Source: Sphingomonas kyeonggiensis
GTDB lineage: Bacteria; Pseudomonadota; Alphaproteobacteria; Sphingomonadales; Sphingomonadaceae
NCBI RefSeq assembly: GCF_030812785.1
Contig: NZ_JAUSTJ010000001.1
Location: 1,364,001 to 1,428,000, forward strand
Reading direction: 5' to 3'
Length of the DNA: 64,000 nt
Under the pieces are notes generated by a model. That model was not told where the DNA came from. It saw only the letters and a list, made by a program, of their open reading frames with translations, and searched no databases. The first letter of the stretch is position 1, and each line of letters starts with the position of its first letter. The position numbers and the translations under genes are program-made. Shown in pieces: positions 36,793 through 46,656 of this stretch.

Positions 36793-37269
36793 GTGCGCCT
36801 GTCGAGCCTTGCCGACTATGCGGTGGTGATGATGTCCGCAGCGGCGCGCCATTGCGGCGCGACGTGCCGGCTCAACGCGACCACGCTTGCCGAGGATACC
36901 GGCCTGCCGCTGCCCACGGTGCAGAAACTGGTGAGCAAGCTTTCCGGCGCCGGCCTGATCGAGAGCGCGCGCGGCACCGGCGGGGGCTTCCGCCTGGCAC
37001 GGCCCGCCGCGGCGATCAGCCTGGCCGACATCGTCGAGGCCGTCGAAGGCCCGATCGCGCTGACCTCCTGCGTCGATGCCGGCAAGCAGGATTGCTGCGT
37101 GCAGGACAGCTGCAAGGTCAAGCCGCACTGGAATGTCGTGAACGGTGCTGTAAAGGGCGCGCTCGCGGGCATCTCCCTCGCCCAGATTTCCAGCGCTCCG
37201 GCCCAGGCCGAAGCGCCACATCCGGCAGATCAGATCCGGACCCCGGCGCTGGCCGGGGAGCAGGTGTAA
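36793..37269 (+). CDS. Rrf2-family SUF operon regulator
   Basis: Iron-sulfur-sensing repressor of 158 residues, first gene of the SUF operon. The winged helix ([14 protein letters not shown] ... [20 protein letters not shown]) is followed by the cluster loop with Cys93, Cys101, Cys102 and Cys107 and nearby His112, comparable to the three-Cys site of IscR. It matches the group annotated as SUF system Fe-S assembly regulator. The C-terminal 25 residues are Ala/Pro-rich and not conserved. The GTG start at 36793 follows aaggga. sufB begins 2 bases after its stop. A perfect dyad lies 43 bp upstream. Confidence 0.9.
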   Translation: MRLSSLADYAVVMMSAAARHCGATCRLNATTLAEDTGLPLPTVQKLVSKLSGAGLIESARGTGGGFRLARPAAAISLADIVEAVEGPIALTSCVDAGKQDCCVQDSCKVKPHWNVVNGAVKGALAGISLAQISSAPAQAEAPHPADQIRTPALAGEQV

Positions 37270-37271
37270 GC

Positions 37272-38735
37272 ATGGCTACGAAGAACGCGGAAGCACTGGC
37301 AGCCGCCAACAAGAAATATGAGTGGGGCTTCGCCTCGAACGTCGAGCAGGAGTTCGCGCCCAAGGGATTGAGCGAGGACACGGTCCGCTACATCTCGGCC
37401 AAGAAGGGCGAGCCCGAGTGGATGCTCGAATGGCGGCTCAAGGCGTTCCGCATGTGGCAGGAGATGACCCTGCCCGAATGGGCGAAGCTGTCGATCCCGC
37501 ACATCGACTATCAGGACGCGTATTACTACGCCGAGCCCAAGCAGAAGAAGACGATCAGCTCGCTCGACGAGCTCGATCCCGAGATCCGGCGCACCTATGA
37601 GAAGCTGGGCATTCCGATCGAGGAGCAGAAGGTCCTCGCCGGCGTCGAGGGCGCGCGAAAGATCGCGGTCGACGCGGTGTTCGACAGCGTCTCGGTCGCG
37701 ACCACCTTCCGCGAGGAGCTGAAGGCCGCCGGCGTGATCTTCCTGTCGATCTCGGAAGCGATCCGCGAATATCCCGAGCTGGTGAAGAAGTGGCTCGGCA
37801 AGGTCGTGCCGGTCCGCGACAATTTCTATTCGGCGTTGAACAGCGCGGTCTTTTCCGACGGCACCTTCGTCTATGTACCCGAGGGCGTGCGCTGCCCGAT
37901 GGAGCTCAGCACCTATTTCCGCATCAATGCCGAGAATACCGGCCAGTTCGAGCGCACGCTGATCGTCGCCGACAAGGGCGCCTATGTCTCGTACCTCGAG
38001 GGCTGCACCGCGCCGATGCGCGACGAGAACCAGCTCCACGCCGCGGTGGTCGAGCTGGTCGCGCTCGACGATGCCGAGATCAAGTACAGCACGGTGCAGA
38101 ACTGGTATCCGGGCGACGAGAATGGCGTCGGCGGCATCTTCAACTTCGTGACCAAGCGCGCGCTGTGCGCCGGCACCAATTCAAAGGTGAGCTGGACCCA
38201 GGTCGAGACCGGCAGCGCGATCACCTGGAAATACCCCAGCTGCATCCTGCAGGGCGACGGCTCGGTCGGCGAATTCTATTCGGTGGCGGTCACCAACGGC
38301 CACCAGCAGGCCGATACCGGCACCAAGATGCTGCACATCGGCAAGAACACCAAGTCGACGATCGTCTCCAAGGGCATCTCGGCGGGCAGGTCGAACAACA
38401 CCTATCGCGGCCGCGTGCTGGTCAACGCGGCGGCGGAGAATGTCCGCAACTTCACCCAGTGCGACAGCCTGCTGCTCGGCGACCAGTGCGGCGCGCACAC
38501 CGTGCCCTATATCGAAGTGAAGAACCCGAGCGCGCAGATCGAGCATGAGGCGACCACCTCGAAGATCAGCGAGGACCAGATGTTCTACGCGATGCAGCGC
38601 GGGCTGGACCAGGAGGCTGCGGTGGCGCTGATCGTCAACGGCTTCGCCAAGGAAGTGCTGCAGCAGCTGCCGATGGAGTTCGCGGTCGAGGCGCAGAAGC
38701 TGCTGGGGATCAGCCTGGAGGGTTCGGTCGGGTGA
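37272..38735 (+). CDS. sufB: SufB, Fe-S cluster assembly scaffold
   Basis: Core scaffold of the SufBCD complex on which Fe-S clusters are built. The 487 residues match the family, with [55 protein letters not shown] and [15 protein letters not shown]. The cluster-related Cys and Glu near the C-terminus are present in [20 protein letters not shown]. The ATG at 37272 is two bases after the regulator's stop. The last four bases (gtga) contain the start of the next small gene. Confidence 0.97.
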   Translation: MATKNAEALAAANKKYEWGFASNVEQEFAPKGLSEDTVRYISAKKGEPEWMLEWRLKAFRMWQEMTLPEWAKLSIPHIDYQDAYYYAEPKQKKTISSLDELDPEIRRTYEKLGIPIEEQKVLAGVEGARKIAVDAVFDSVSVATTFREELKAAGVIFLSISEAIREYPELVKKWLGKVVPVRDNFYSALNSAVFSDGTFVYVPEGVRCPMELSTYFRINAENTGQFERTLIVADKGAYVSYLEGCTAPMRDENQLHAAVVELVALDDAEIKYSTVQNWYPGDENGVGGIFNFVTKRALCAGTNSKVSWTQVETGSAITWKYPSCILQGDGSVGEFYSVAVTNGHQQADTGTKMLHIGKNTKSTIVSKGISAGRSNNTYRGRVLVNAAAENVRNFTQCDSLLLGDQCGAHTVPYIEVKNPSAQIEHEATTSKISEDQMFYAMQRGLDQEAAVALIVNGFAKEVLQQLPMEFAVEAQKLLGISLEGSVG

Positions 38736-39136
38736 TCTTGCTTGCGTTGTTCCTGATGCAGGCAGCGCCGGCCCAGCCGGGCGCGCCACAGGCGGTCGAA
38801 GCGGGTTTCTACGCTCCGGAATCGCTTACCCCGGCAATCGAGACCTATCTTGGTTGCCTTGGCCCGACGATGCAGGGGATCAGCCGAAAGGCCGGCCCCC
38901 AGTTCACCGATGGCATGCGCAAGGTCATCGACCAGACACTCGAGCGCTGCGCGCCCAGCCGCGCAAAGGCGCGCCGCATGGCGCTGCGACTGATCGAGGA
39001 TGACCGGAAGGTGAGCGCCGCGGACCGCGAAGCGACGGTCGACCATACGCTTGGCGAGATCGATGCGGTGTTCCGTCGCATGCCCGATCAGTTGCCGCCC
39101 GAAGGAAAGCCGGAAGCGGAGAAGGCCAGGCCGTGA
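38732..39136 (+). CDS. Small putative exported protein inside the SUF operon (1)
   Basis: Not a recognised family. The 134-residue protein begins with a short hydrophobic stretch ([15 protein letters not shown]) that looks like a signal peptide. It has two cysteines after that, Cys42 in TYLGCLGP and Cys73 in LERCAPSR, that could form a disulfide. The C-terminal half is helical and highly charged. The GTG start overlaps the sufB TGA by three bases (gtga), so translation is coupled to sufB. It sits between core suf genes, and its own stop overlaps the start of another small exported protein in the same way. Confidence 0.75.
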   Translation: MILLALFLMQAAPAQPGAPQAVEAGFYAPESLTPAIETYLGCLGPTMQGISRKAGPQFTDGMRKVIDQTLERCAPSRAKARRMALRLIEDDRKVSAADREATVDHTLGEIDAVFRRMPDQLPPEGKPEAEKARP

Positions 39137-39708
39137 TCCTCGCCGCCGCCCTCCTGCTCCTCGCCCAGGACGTGCCCGCCACCCAGGCGGTCGGCACGCC
39201 TGCGGAGGACGAAGCGAACATCGTCGTGCGCGCCACCTTCGGGCGCACCACGATGCTGTTCGACAAGGGTTCGGACGGTCGGCTGCGCAACTGCCGGGTG
39301 ATGGTCTCGAGCGGCAGCCAGCGGCGCGACAGCAATGCCTGCCAGGCGACCCCGGTCTGCTATGCCAGGACAGCCGACGAAGTGACCGATTGCCGCGAGT
39401 TGAGCGTGCTGGAGCAGGCCGCCGCCGCAGTGTCCGCGCCGCCGCCGATACCGGCGCCGGGCAAGGCGCAGGTCTTCGAGCTGCCCAAGCTGGTTCAGCC
39501 CAAGGCGGCGCTGCCCAGCTCCGCGATCGGCCCCAATGCCGCCACCGAGGAAAGCCGCGAGACCGAGCGCCAGCGCGTCAAGCCGATCGCGCCGCCGGTG
39601 AACCCGGCCGCGGACGGCCCGGTGGTGCGCTTCACCACCGGCAACCAGCCCCAGCGCGACGATACCGACAAGTCAGAAAAGGGGCCGATTTTCGGGCCCA
39701 AGGAATGA
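39133..39708 (+). CDS. Small putative exported Cys-motif protein inside the SUF operon (2)
   Basis: Unrecognised 191-residue protein with a signal-like N-terminus ([18 protein letters not shown]). The central domain holds four cysteines, spaced C-x15-C-x5-C-x10-C from NCRVMV to TDC. The segment DEANIVV before them and the first three Cys spacings match the third small protein of this operon (DELNIEVV; C-x15-C-x5-C), so the two are probably paralogues. The C-terminal 90 residues are Pro/Ala-rich and low in complexity, like a periplasmic linker. The GTG start overlaps the preceding TGA (gtga); sufC begins eight bases after its stop. Confidence 0.75.
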   Translation: MILAAALLLLAQDVPATQAVGTPAEDEANIVVRATFGRTTMLFDKGSDGRLRNCRVMVSSGSQRRDSNACQATPVCYARTADEVTDCRELSVLEQAAAAVSAPPPIPAPGKAQVFELPKLVQPKAALPSSAIGPNAATEESRETERQRVKPIAPPVNPAADGPVVRFTTGNQPQRDDTDKSEKGPIFGPKE

Positions 39709-39716
39709 ACGACAGC

Positions 39717-40456
<740 letters not shown>

Positions 40457-40460
<4 letters not shown>

Positions 40461-40762
40461 TCCTGTCCCTGATCCTGGCGCTGGCGGTGCAGGAGGCGCC
40501 GCAGGACGAGCTCAACATCGAGGTCGTCGGGCGTAAGCTCGCGGCGATCTCCGCGACGGTCAGCCAGGGTGCGGGCGGCAAGCTCGGCTGCGCGCTGAGC
40601 GAATCCAGCGGTTACGCGAAGCTCGACGAACAGCTCTGCCGCACCGCGACTGCCTGTGTCCGCAAGGGCGCACGCGATTCCGCGGGCGTGAAGGCCTGTA
40701 TCGACAAGCGCAAGCCGGCGCTGCTCGCCGACTTCAAGCGCAGCTGGAGGGCCGGCCAGTGA
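40457..40762 (+). CDS. Small putative exported Cys-motif protein inside the SUF operon (3)
   Basis: Unrecognised 101-residue protein. The hydrophobic start MILSLILALAVQEAP resembles a signal peptide, as in the two other small proteins of this operon. The domain begins DELNIEVVGRKL and has four cysteines spaced C-x15-C-x5-C-x13-C from GCALSE to KACIDK, matching the second small protein. It ends with a basic helix (KPALLADFKRSWRAGQ). Both its start and stop are gtga overlaps, with sufC upstream and sufD downstream, so it is made from the same message at a linked rate. Confidence 0.75.
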
Positions 40763-41889
40763 CCACGCTCGCACTCCCGACGCCGCGCATGGAGGAATGG
40801 CGCTGGGCCGATATGGCGGCGCTCAAGGCCGCTGCCGACAGCCCACGCGCCGACACCGCGATCGATCCCGGCACGCTGTTCCTCGACATCGAAGGCCCGC
40901 GCCTGTTGTTCGTCGATGGCTGTTTCGAGCCGGCGCATTCCACGCCGGGCCCGGTCCAGGTGACCCAGCAGCTGGCCACGACCGATCATCCGCTCGGCAG
41001 CCTCACCGATGGCGAGGGCTGGTCGCTGCATCTCGGGCCCGAACATGCCGCGACGTCGATCCAGATCGTCCATATCGGCACCGGCGGCGAGAGCCATGTC
41101 CCCGCCCGGCTGATGCTCGACGAGGATGCGGTCGCCTCGGTGATCGAGACCTATGCCGGCTCGGGCTGGGCCAACCGGCTGACCACGCTCTGCCTCAAGC
41201 GCGGGGCGCGGCTGATGCGTTCGGTGCGGCTGGTGCAGTCGGACGGCTTCGTCTCGCTGCGCGACGAGGCCGAGGTGGGCGAGGCGGCGAGCCTCGTCTC
41301 GATCTTCCTCGGCGCCGGCGGCATGGGCAGCCGGATCGACGGATCGCTGCTGATCAACGGCAAGGGCGGTTTCGCCGAGATGGGCGGCGCGCTGCTGACC
41401 TCCGGCAGCCAGAAGCAGGAAGCTGCGGTCGCGGTGCGCCATGAGGATGTCGAGGGCACCTCGCGCCAGCTGTGGCGCGCGGTGGCGGCGGACAAGTCGG
41501 CTGCCGGCCTCGCCGCCCGGGTCGAAGTGGCGCGCGGCGCGCAGCAGACCGATGGCGAGCAGTCGCTGCGCGGCCTGCTGCTCCAGCGCTCGGCAACGGT
41601 GAACCTCAAGCCCGAGCTCGAGATCTTCGCCGACGACGTGAAGTGCGCCCACGGCGCCACGGTCGGCGAGCTCGACAAGATGGCTTTGTTCTACCTGCAG
41701 AGCCGCGGGATCGACAAAGGCCGCGCCCAGGCGCTGCTCACTCGCGCCTTCGTGGCGGATGCGCTCGCCCGCATCGGCGAGGACGCGGTGCGCGAGGCCT
41801 TCGCGGCGGATGCGGATGCGTGGTTGGAGGCGGCGCTGGGGTCCCCCTCCCGCTTGCGGGAGGGGTTAGGGGAGGGGATGTCCGCATGA
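40759..41889 (+). CDS. sufD: SufD, SufB partner in Fe-S assembly
   Basis: Beta-helical paralogue of SufB, required for iron entry into the SufBCD complex. The 376 residues contain the typical HEDVEGTSRQLWRAVAADKS, VNLKPELEIFADDVKCAHG and the following LDKMALFYLQSRGI. The GTG start overlaps the preceding TGA. The last dozen residues (GSPSRLREGLGEGMSA) are encoded by one arm of a palindromic repeat at 41842-41877, so the native C-terminus has been replaced or extended. Confidence 0.96.
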   Translation: MTTLALPTPRMEEWRWADMAALKAAADSPRADTAIDPGTLFLDIEGPRLLFVDGCFEPAHSTPGPVQVTQQLATTDHPLGSLTDGEGWSLHLGPEHAATSIQIVHIGTGGESHVPARLMLDEDAVASVIETYAGSGWANRLTTLCLKRGARLMRSVRLVQSDGFVSLRDEAEVGEAASLVSIFLGAGGMGSRIDGSLLINGKGGFAEMGGALLTSGSQKQEAAVAVRHEDVEGTSRQLWRAVAADKSAAGLAARVEVARGAQQTDGEQSLRGLLLQRSATVNLKPELEIFADDVKCAHGATVGELDKMALFYLQSRGIDKGRAQALLTRAFVADALARIGEDAVREAFAADADAWLEAALGSPSRLREGLGEGMSA

Positions 41890-41942
41890 CCTCGCTTCCC
41901 GAACAGGCCCTCCCCCGACCCCTCCCGCAAGCGGAAGGGGAG
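41842..41942. repeat. Family D repeat arms across the sufD/sufS junction
   Basis: Right-type arm (41842-41877: cccctcccgcttgcgggagg and onward) ends sufD. Left-type arm (41908-41942: cccccgacccctcccgcaag and onward) lies just before the core of sufS. About 30 bp separate them. The order is reversed relative to the complete element at 19284-19383. Both arms are translated. Confidence 0.85.
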
Positions 41943-43136
41943 ATGCGTCCCCTCGACCTGCTCGCCGATTTCCCGGCGATCCCGCGCGGCTGGCATTATC
42001 TCGATACCGCCGCGACCTCGCAGAAGCCGCAGCCGGTGCTCGATGCAATCAACCGCGCATATGGCGAGACCTATGCCACCGTGCATCGCGGCGTGTACCA
42101 GCGCTCGGCCGACATGACGCTCGCCTATGAGGCGGCGCGCAAGCGGGTGGCGAAGTTCCTCGGCGGGCGCGAGGAGGAAGTCGTCTTCGTCCGCGGCGCG
42201 ACCGAGGGGATCAACCTCGTCGCGCAATGTTGGGCGGGCACCCAGCTCAAGGCCGGCGACCGCATCCTGCTCTCCACGCTCGAGCATCATTCGAACATCG
42301 TGCCCTGGCAGATGGTCGCCGAGCGGGTCGGCGCCGAGATCGACGTTGTGCCGCTCACCGCCGACCAGCGCATCGATCTCGACGCGATGGCGGCGATGCT
42401 CACCGATCGCCACAAGCTGGTCGCGCTCGCCCATGTCTCAAACGTGCTGGGCTCGGTGCTCGATGCGAAGCGCGCGACCGCGCTGGCGCACAAGGTCGGG
42501 GCGAAGATTCTGCTCGACGGCTGTCAGGCGGTGCCGCGCATGCCGGTGGACGTCGCCGAGATCGGCTGCGATTTCTATGTGATGTCGGGCCACAAGCTCT
42601 ACGGCCCGACCGGCATCGGCGCGCTCTGGGGCCGTTACGAGCTGCTCGACGCGATGCCGCCCTATCAGGGTGGCGGATCGATGATCGACCGGGTGACCTT
42701 CGCGAAGACCACCTATGCGCCGCCGCCGGGCCGGTTCGAGGCGGGGACGCCGCATATCGTCGGCGTGGTCGGGCTGCATGCGGCCATCGATTATGTGGAG
42801 GGCATCGGTCTCGAGCGTATCCATGCGCACGAGACGGCGCTTGTCACCCAGGCGCGCGAGGCGCTGTCGCAGCTCAACTCGGTCAGGCTGTTCGGCCCGG
42901 CCGACAGCGCGGGCATCGTCAGTTTCGCGGTCGAGGGGGTGCACCCGCACGATGTCGCCACCATATTGGATGAAGCCAATGTCGCGATCCGCGCCGGGCA
43001 TCACTGCGCACAGCCGCTGATGGACAGCCTGGGCGTGCCGGCGACGGCGCGGGCGAGCTTCGGGGTTTACAACGGCGCGAGCGACATCGCCGCGCTGGTC
43101 GCTGGAATAGAACGGGTCACAAGGATCTTCGGATGA
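41886..43136 (+). CDS. sufS: SufS, cysteine desulfurase (group II)
   Basis: PLP enzyme that takes sulfur from cysteine for cluster assembly. Recognisable sites are LDTAATSQKP, the PLP lysine in MSGHKLYGPTG and the active Cys in RAGHHCAQPL. Two starts are possible. The ATG at 41886 overlaps the sufD stop (atga) and gives 416 residues, but residues 2-19 are encoded by a repeat arm. The ATG at 41943 gives 397 residues starting MRPLDLLADFP, which is where homologues begin, and is preceded by ggaagggg from the repeat. SufE or SufU, the usual sulfur acceptors, are not encoded in the window. Confidence 0.95.
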   Translation: MTSLPEQALPRPLPQAEGEMRPLDLLADFPAIPRGWHYLDTAATSQKPQPVLDAINRAYGETYATVHRGVYQRSADMTLAYEAARKRVAKFLGGREEEVVFVRGATEGINLVAQCWAGTQLKAGDRILLSTLEHHSNIVPWQMVAERVGAEIDVVPLTADQRIDLDAMAAMLTDRHKLVALAHVSNVLGSVLDAKRATALAHKVGAKILLDGCQAVPRMPVDVAEIGCDFYVMSGHKLYGPTGIGALWGRYELLDAMPPYQGGGSMIDRVTFAKTTYAPPPGRFEAGTPHIVGVVGLHAAIDYVEGIGLERIHAHETALVTQAREALSQLNSVRLFGPADSAGIVSFAVEGVHPHDVATILDEANVAIRAGHHCAQPLMDSLGVPATARASFGVYNGASDIAALVAGIERVTRIFG

Positions 43137-43609
43137 ACGAAGAACGCAAGATTGAAGTCGAGGAAGTGGAGGCCGTGGCGGCCCCGCCCAAGGCGCGCGT
43201 GGACGACGCGGTTGAAACCGCCACGGAGACGTTCGAGCGCAAGCGCGACTATCTCTCGGGCTTCCTGTCGCAGAAGCCGCAGGCGCTGTCGGGCACCGAG
43301 CCGGGCGGCGAGCTCTATGAGGCGGTGATCACCGCGCTCAAGGAGATCTACGATCCCGAGATTCCGGTGAACATCTATGATCTCGGCCTTATCTACGGCG
43401 TCGACATCACTGCCGAAGGCCATGCTGCGGTGCAGATGACGCTGACCACGCCGCATTGCCCGGTGGCGGAATCGATGCCCGGCGAAGTCGAGCTGCGCGT
43501 CGGCTCGGTGCCGGGGATCGGCCATGCCGAAGTCAACCTCGTCTGGGATCCGCCATGGGACCCGCAGAAGATGAGCGACGAGGCCAAGCTCGAACTGGGG
43601 ATGCTGTGA
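43133..43609 (+). CDS. sufT: SufT-like Fe-S assembly protein (MIP18/DUF59 domain)
   Basis: Protein of 158 residues with an N-terminal charged, probably disordered region (about 1-55) and a MIP18-type domain: ALKEIYDPEIPVNIYDLGLIYGV, LTTPHCPVAESMP and NLVWDPPWDPQKMS. The family helps mature Fe-S proteins under high demand. The conserved Cys lies in the HCP motif. The start overlaps the sufS stop by four bases (atga), and the stop overlaps the next start by one base. Confidence 0.93.
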   Translation: MNEERKIEVEEVEAVAAPPKARVDDAVETATETFERKRDYLSGFLSQKPQALSGTEPGGELYEAVITALKEIYDPEIPVNIYDLGLIYGVDITAEGHAAVQMTLTTPHCPVAESMPGEVELRVGSVPGIGHAEVNLVWDPPWDPQKMSDEAKLELGML

Positions 43610-43962
43610 TGACCACCGCCACCCGCGCCCGCCCCGCCGCGCTGATCCTGACGCCGGCCGCCGAGCAGCGCATCGCCGACCTGATGGCCAAGGCGCCCGC
43701 CGATGCGGTGGGCGTCAAGCTGTCGACTCCGCGCCGCGGCTGCTCGGGGCTCGCCTATTCGGTCGATTACGTCACCGAGGCCAAGCCGTTCGACGAGAAG
43801 ATCGAGACGCCCGGCGGCACCTTCTATGTCGACGGCAGCTCGATCCTCTATCTGATCGGCTCGACGATGGACTGGCAGGAAGACGACTTCACCGCCGGTT
43901 TCGTGTTCCAGAACCCGAATGCCAAGGGCAGCTGCGGCTGCGGCGAGAGCTTCACCGTCTAG
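43609..43962 (+). CDS. sufA: SufA/IscA-type iron-sulfur carrier
   Basis: A-type carrier of 117 residues that passes clusters from the SufBCD scaffold to target proteins. The three conserved cysteines are present in RRGCSGLAY and the C-terminal SCGCGESF. The ATG at 43609 uses the last base of the sufT stop codon. It is the last gene of the operon; its stop codon overlaps that of the convergent glycosyltransferase gene (ctag), leaving no room for a separate terminator. Confidence 0.94.
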   Translation: MTTATRARPAALILTPAAEQRIADLMAKAPADAVGVKLSTPRRGCSGLAYSVDYVTEAKPFDEKIETPGGTFYVDGSSILYLIGSTMDWQEDDFTAGFVFQNPNAKGSCGCGESFTV

Positions 43963-45032
43963 GCGGCGCGCCGCCGGCGCATGCCCGCGGCCATGTCGGC
44001 ATAGAGCTGCGCATCGTCGTCGATGCCGAGCGTCTGGTAGAACATCGCGAGGTTCTGCGCGGCGAGATGGCTGCCGCAGCCCTCGACCGAGCCGTCGAGA
44101 TCGGGCCGCTCGCCGATCTCCAGGCAGCGCTTCCACGCGCTCTCGACGATCGGCAGCAGCTCGCTCATCGCGATCGCCGGATTGCGGCTCGCCCAGTCGA
44201 GATAGAGGTCGGCGACGGCGAAATAGAAGTCGGGCGAGCGCTGCCAGTTGCGGTGCTCGAGGTCGGCGAACGCCAGCGCCTCCTCGAACCGCTCGGCCCG
44301 CTTGAGCGCCTGCAGCGTCGCCACGACAGTGCCGTGGCGCCATGCCGTGCCGGGCGCGCCGGTGCGGTGCGCGGTGAGCAGCGCGTCGGCGGCCTGGCCG
44401 GGCCGCTCGCGCACCAGATGCTCGCGGCCGAGCTGGTACCAGAGATAGGAGTCCTCCGGCGTCACAGCGAGCTCGGCACGCAGCAGCGCCTCGTTGCGGC
44501 CGTCCTTGCGGGCGAGCTGGGCTTCCTCGAAGCCGTCATGGCGGAGCGCAAGCGGCAGCGGCACCAGCGGCAGCGGCGAGACCGGCAGCTCGTGGATGCG
44601 CCCCTGATAGCGCACGCCGCGCGGCAGGAGTCGGGGCGACAGGCGGCGCGTGGCGGGGGCGTCGTCCTGGCTGCGATTGACCAGTTGCATGCAGCCCAGG
44701 AAGCGCGGCGGCGCGACCGAGGCGGGCGGAAGCGTGGCGGCGCCGAGCGCGGCGGCGTCGTCTTCGATCCATTCGTCGGCGTCGAGGATCAGGTTCCAGT
44801 CCGCGTCGGAATGGTCGAGCGCGGCGTTGCGGGCCGCCGAGAAGTCGTCACACCATGTGAAATGATGCACCGTCGCGCCGCAGCGCTCGGCGATCGCCAC
44901 CGTCGCGTCGGTCGAGCCGGTGTCGAGCACGATCATCGCATCGACATGCGGGCGCGCGCTTTCGAGGCAGCGCGCAAGGCAGCGTTCCTCGTTCCGCACG
45001 ATCATGACGAGCGCCAATCGGGGCATTTGCAT
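43959..45032 (-). CDS. Family 2 glycosyltransferase with C-terminal helical repeats
   Basis: Protein of 357 residues. The N-terminal GT-A domain (about 1-220) shows LALVMIVRNEERCLARCLES, VLDTGSTDATVAIAERCGA and the metal-binding LILDADEWIE. The C-terminal part (about 190-340) is built of TPR-like helices (YLWYQLGREHLV, AALLTAHR-type pairs). Such proteins often glycosylate cell-surface polymers, but acceptor and sugar are unknown. The ATG at 45032 follows gaagga; the ATG six bases downstream is also possible. It is divergent from the aldo/keto reductase gene. Confidence 0.85.
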   Translation of the reverse strand: MQMPRLALVMIVRNEERCLARCLESARPHVDAMIVLDTGSTDATVAIAERCGATVHHFTWCDDFSAARNAALDHSDADWNLILDADEWIEDDAAALGAATLPPASVAPPRFLGCMQLVNRSQDDAPATRRLSPRLLPRGVRYQGRIHELPVSPLPLVPLPLALRHDGFEEAQLARKDGRNEALLRAELAVTPEDSYLWYQLGREHLVRERPGQAADALLTAHRTGAPGTAWRHGTVVATLQALKRAERFEEALAFADLEHRNWQRSPDFYFAVADLYLDWASRNPAIAMSELLPIVESAWKRCLEIGERPDLDGSVEGCGSHLAAQNLAMFYQTLGIDDDAQLYADMAAGMRRRRAA

Positions 45033-45105
45033 GGAGTCCTTCACTGCTGGCCGGGATTCATTATAGGACGCCGCGAAGCCGAAGCGCGCCACGCGGAGAG
45101 ACCAG

Positions 45106-46163
<1,058 letters not shown>

Positions 46164-46167
<4 letters not shown>

Positions 46168-46631
46168 GTGTCGCGTTTCGCCGCGAGAGCGACGAGGAAC
46201 ACAAGGAACCGAAGTTCGAGCTGCCGCTGCCGCCGGGACCCAACATGGTCACGGCGCGCGGCCTTGCGCTGATCGAGGCGAAGGTCGCCGAGCTGGAGGC
46301 CGCGGTCGCGGCGGGCGGTGAGGAAGAGGCGCTCGAAGGGCTGAAGCGAGAGCTGCGCTACTGGAACACCCGCCGCACCACGGCGCAGATCGTGCCGGCG
46401 CCCGAGGAAGGCGTGGTCGGCATCGGATCGCGGGTGCGGATCAGGATGGCCGGCAAGGAGCGGGTGATCGACCTGGTCGGGCATGACGAGGCCGATCCTG
46501 CTGCGGACCGGCTGTCCTTCCAGGCCCCGCTCGCCAAGGCGCTGATCGGTGCCGAGGAAGGCGAGAAGGTCGATTTCGCCGGCAAGGCGCAGGCAATCGA
46601 GATCATCGAGATCGAAACGATTCCGGACTGA
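46164..46631 (+). CDS. GreA/GreB-family transcription elongation factor-like protein
   Basis: Protein of 155 residues. A charged lead (about 1-25) is followed by a helical region and a C-terminal FKBP-like Gre domain (VVGIGSRVRIRMAGKERVIDLVGHDEADP ... LAKALIGAEEGEKVDF). The N-terminal coiled coil is shorter than in GreA and its acidic tip, which stimulates RNA cleavage, is not obvious. It may therefore act as a Gre-like competitor or a polymerase-binding regulator rather than a cleavage factor. It is coupled to the aldo/keto reductase by a four-base overlap. Confidence 0.82.
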
Positions 46632-46656
46632 GCGAAACGCGGTTTAGGGTGGGCGC

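Noticed and set aside
41472..41885. Upstream extension of the sufS frame into sufD
   Set aside because: The frame is open, but its translation is Arg/Ala-rich shadow text of sufD. SufS similarity begins after 41943.
43959..45032. Glycosyltransferase considered as part of the SUF operon
   Set aside because: It is on the opposite strand and convergent; only the stop codons overlap.
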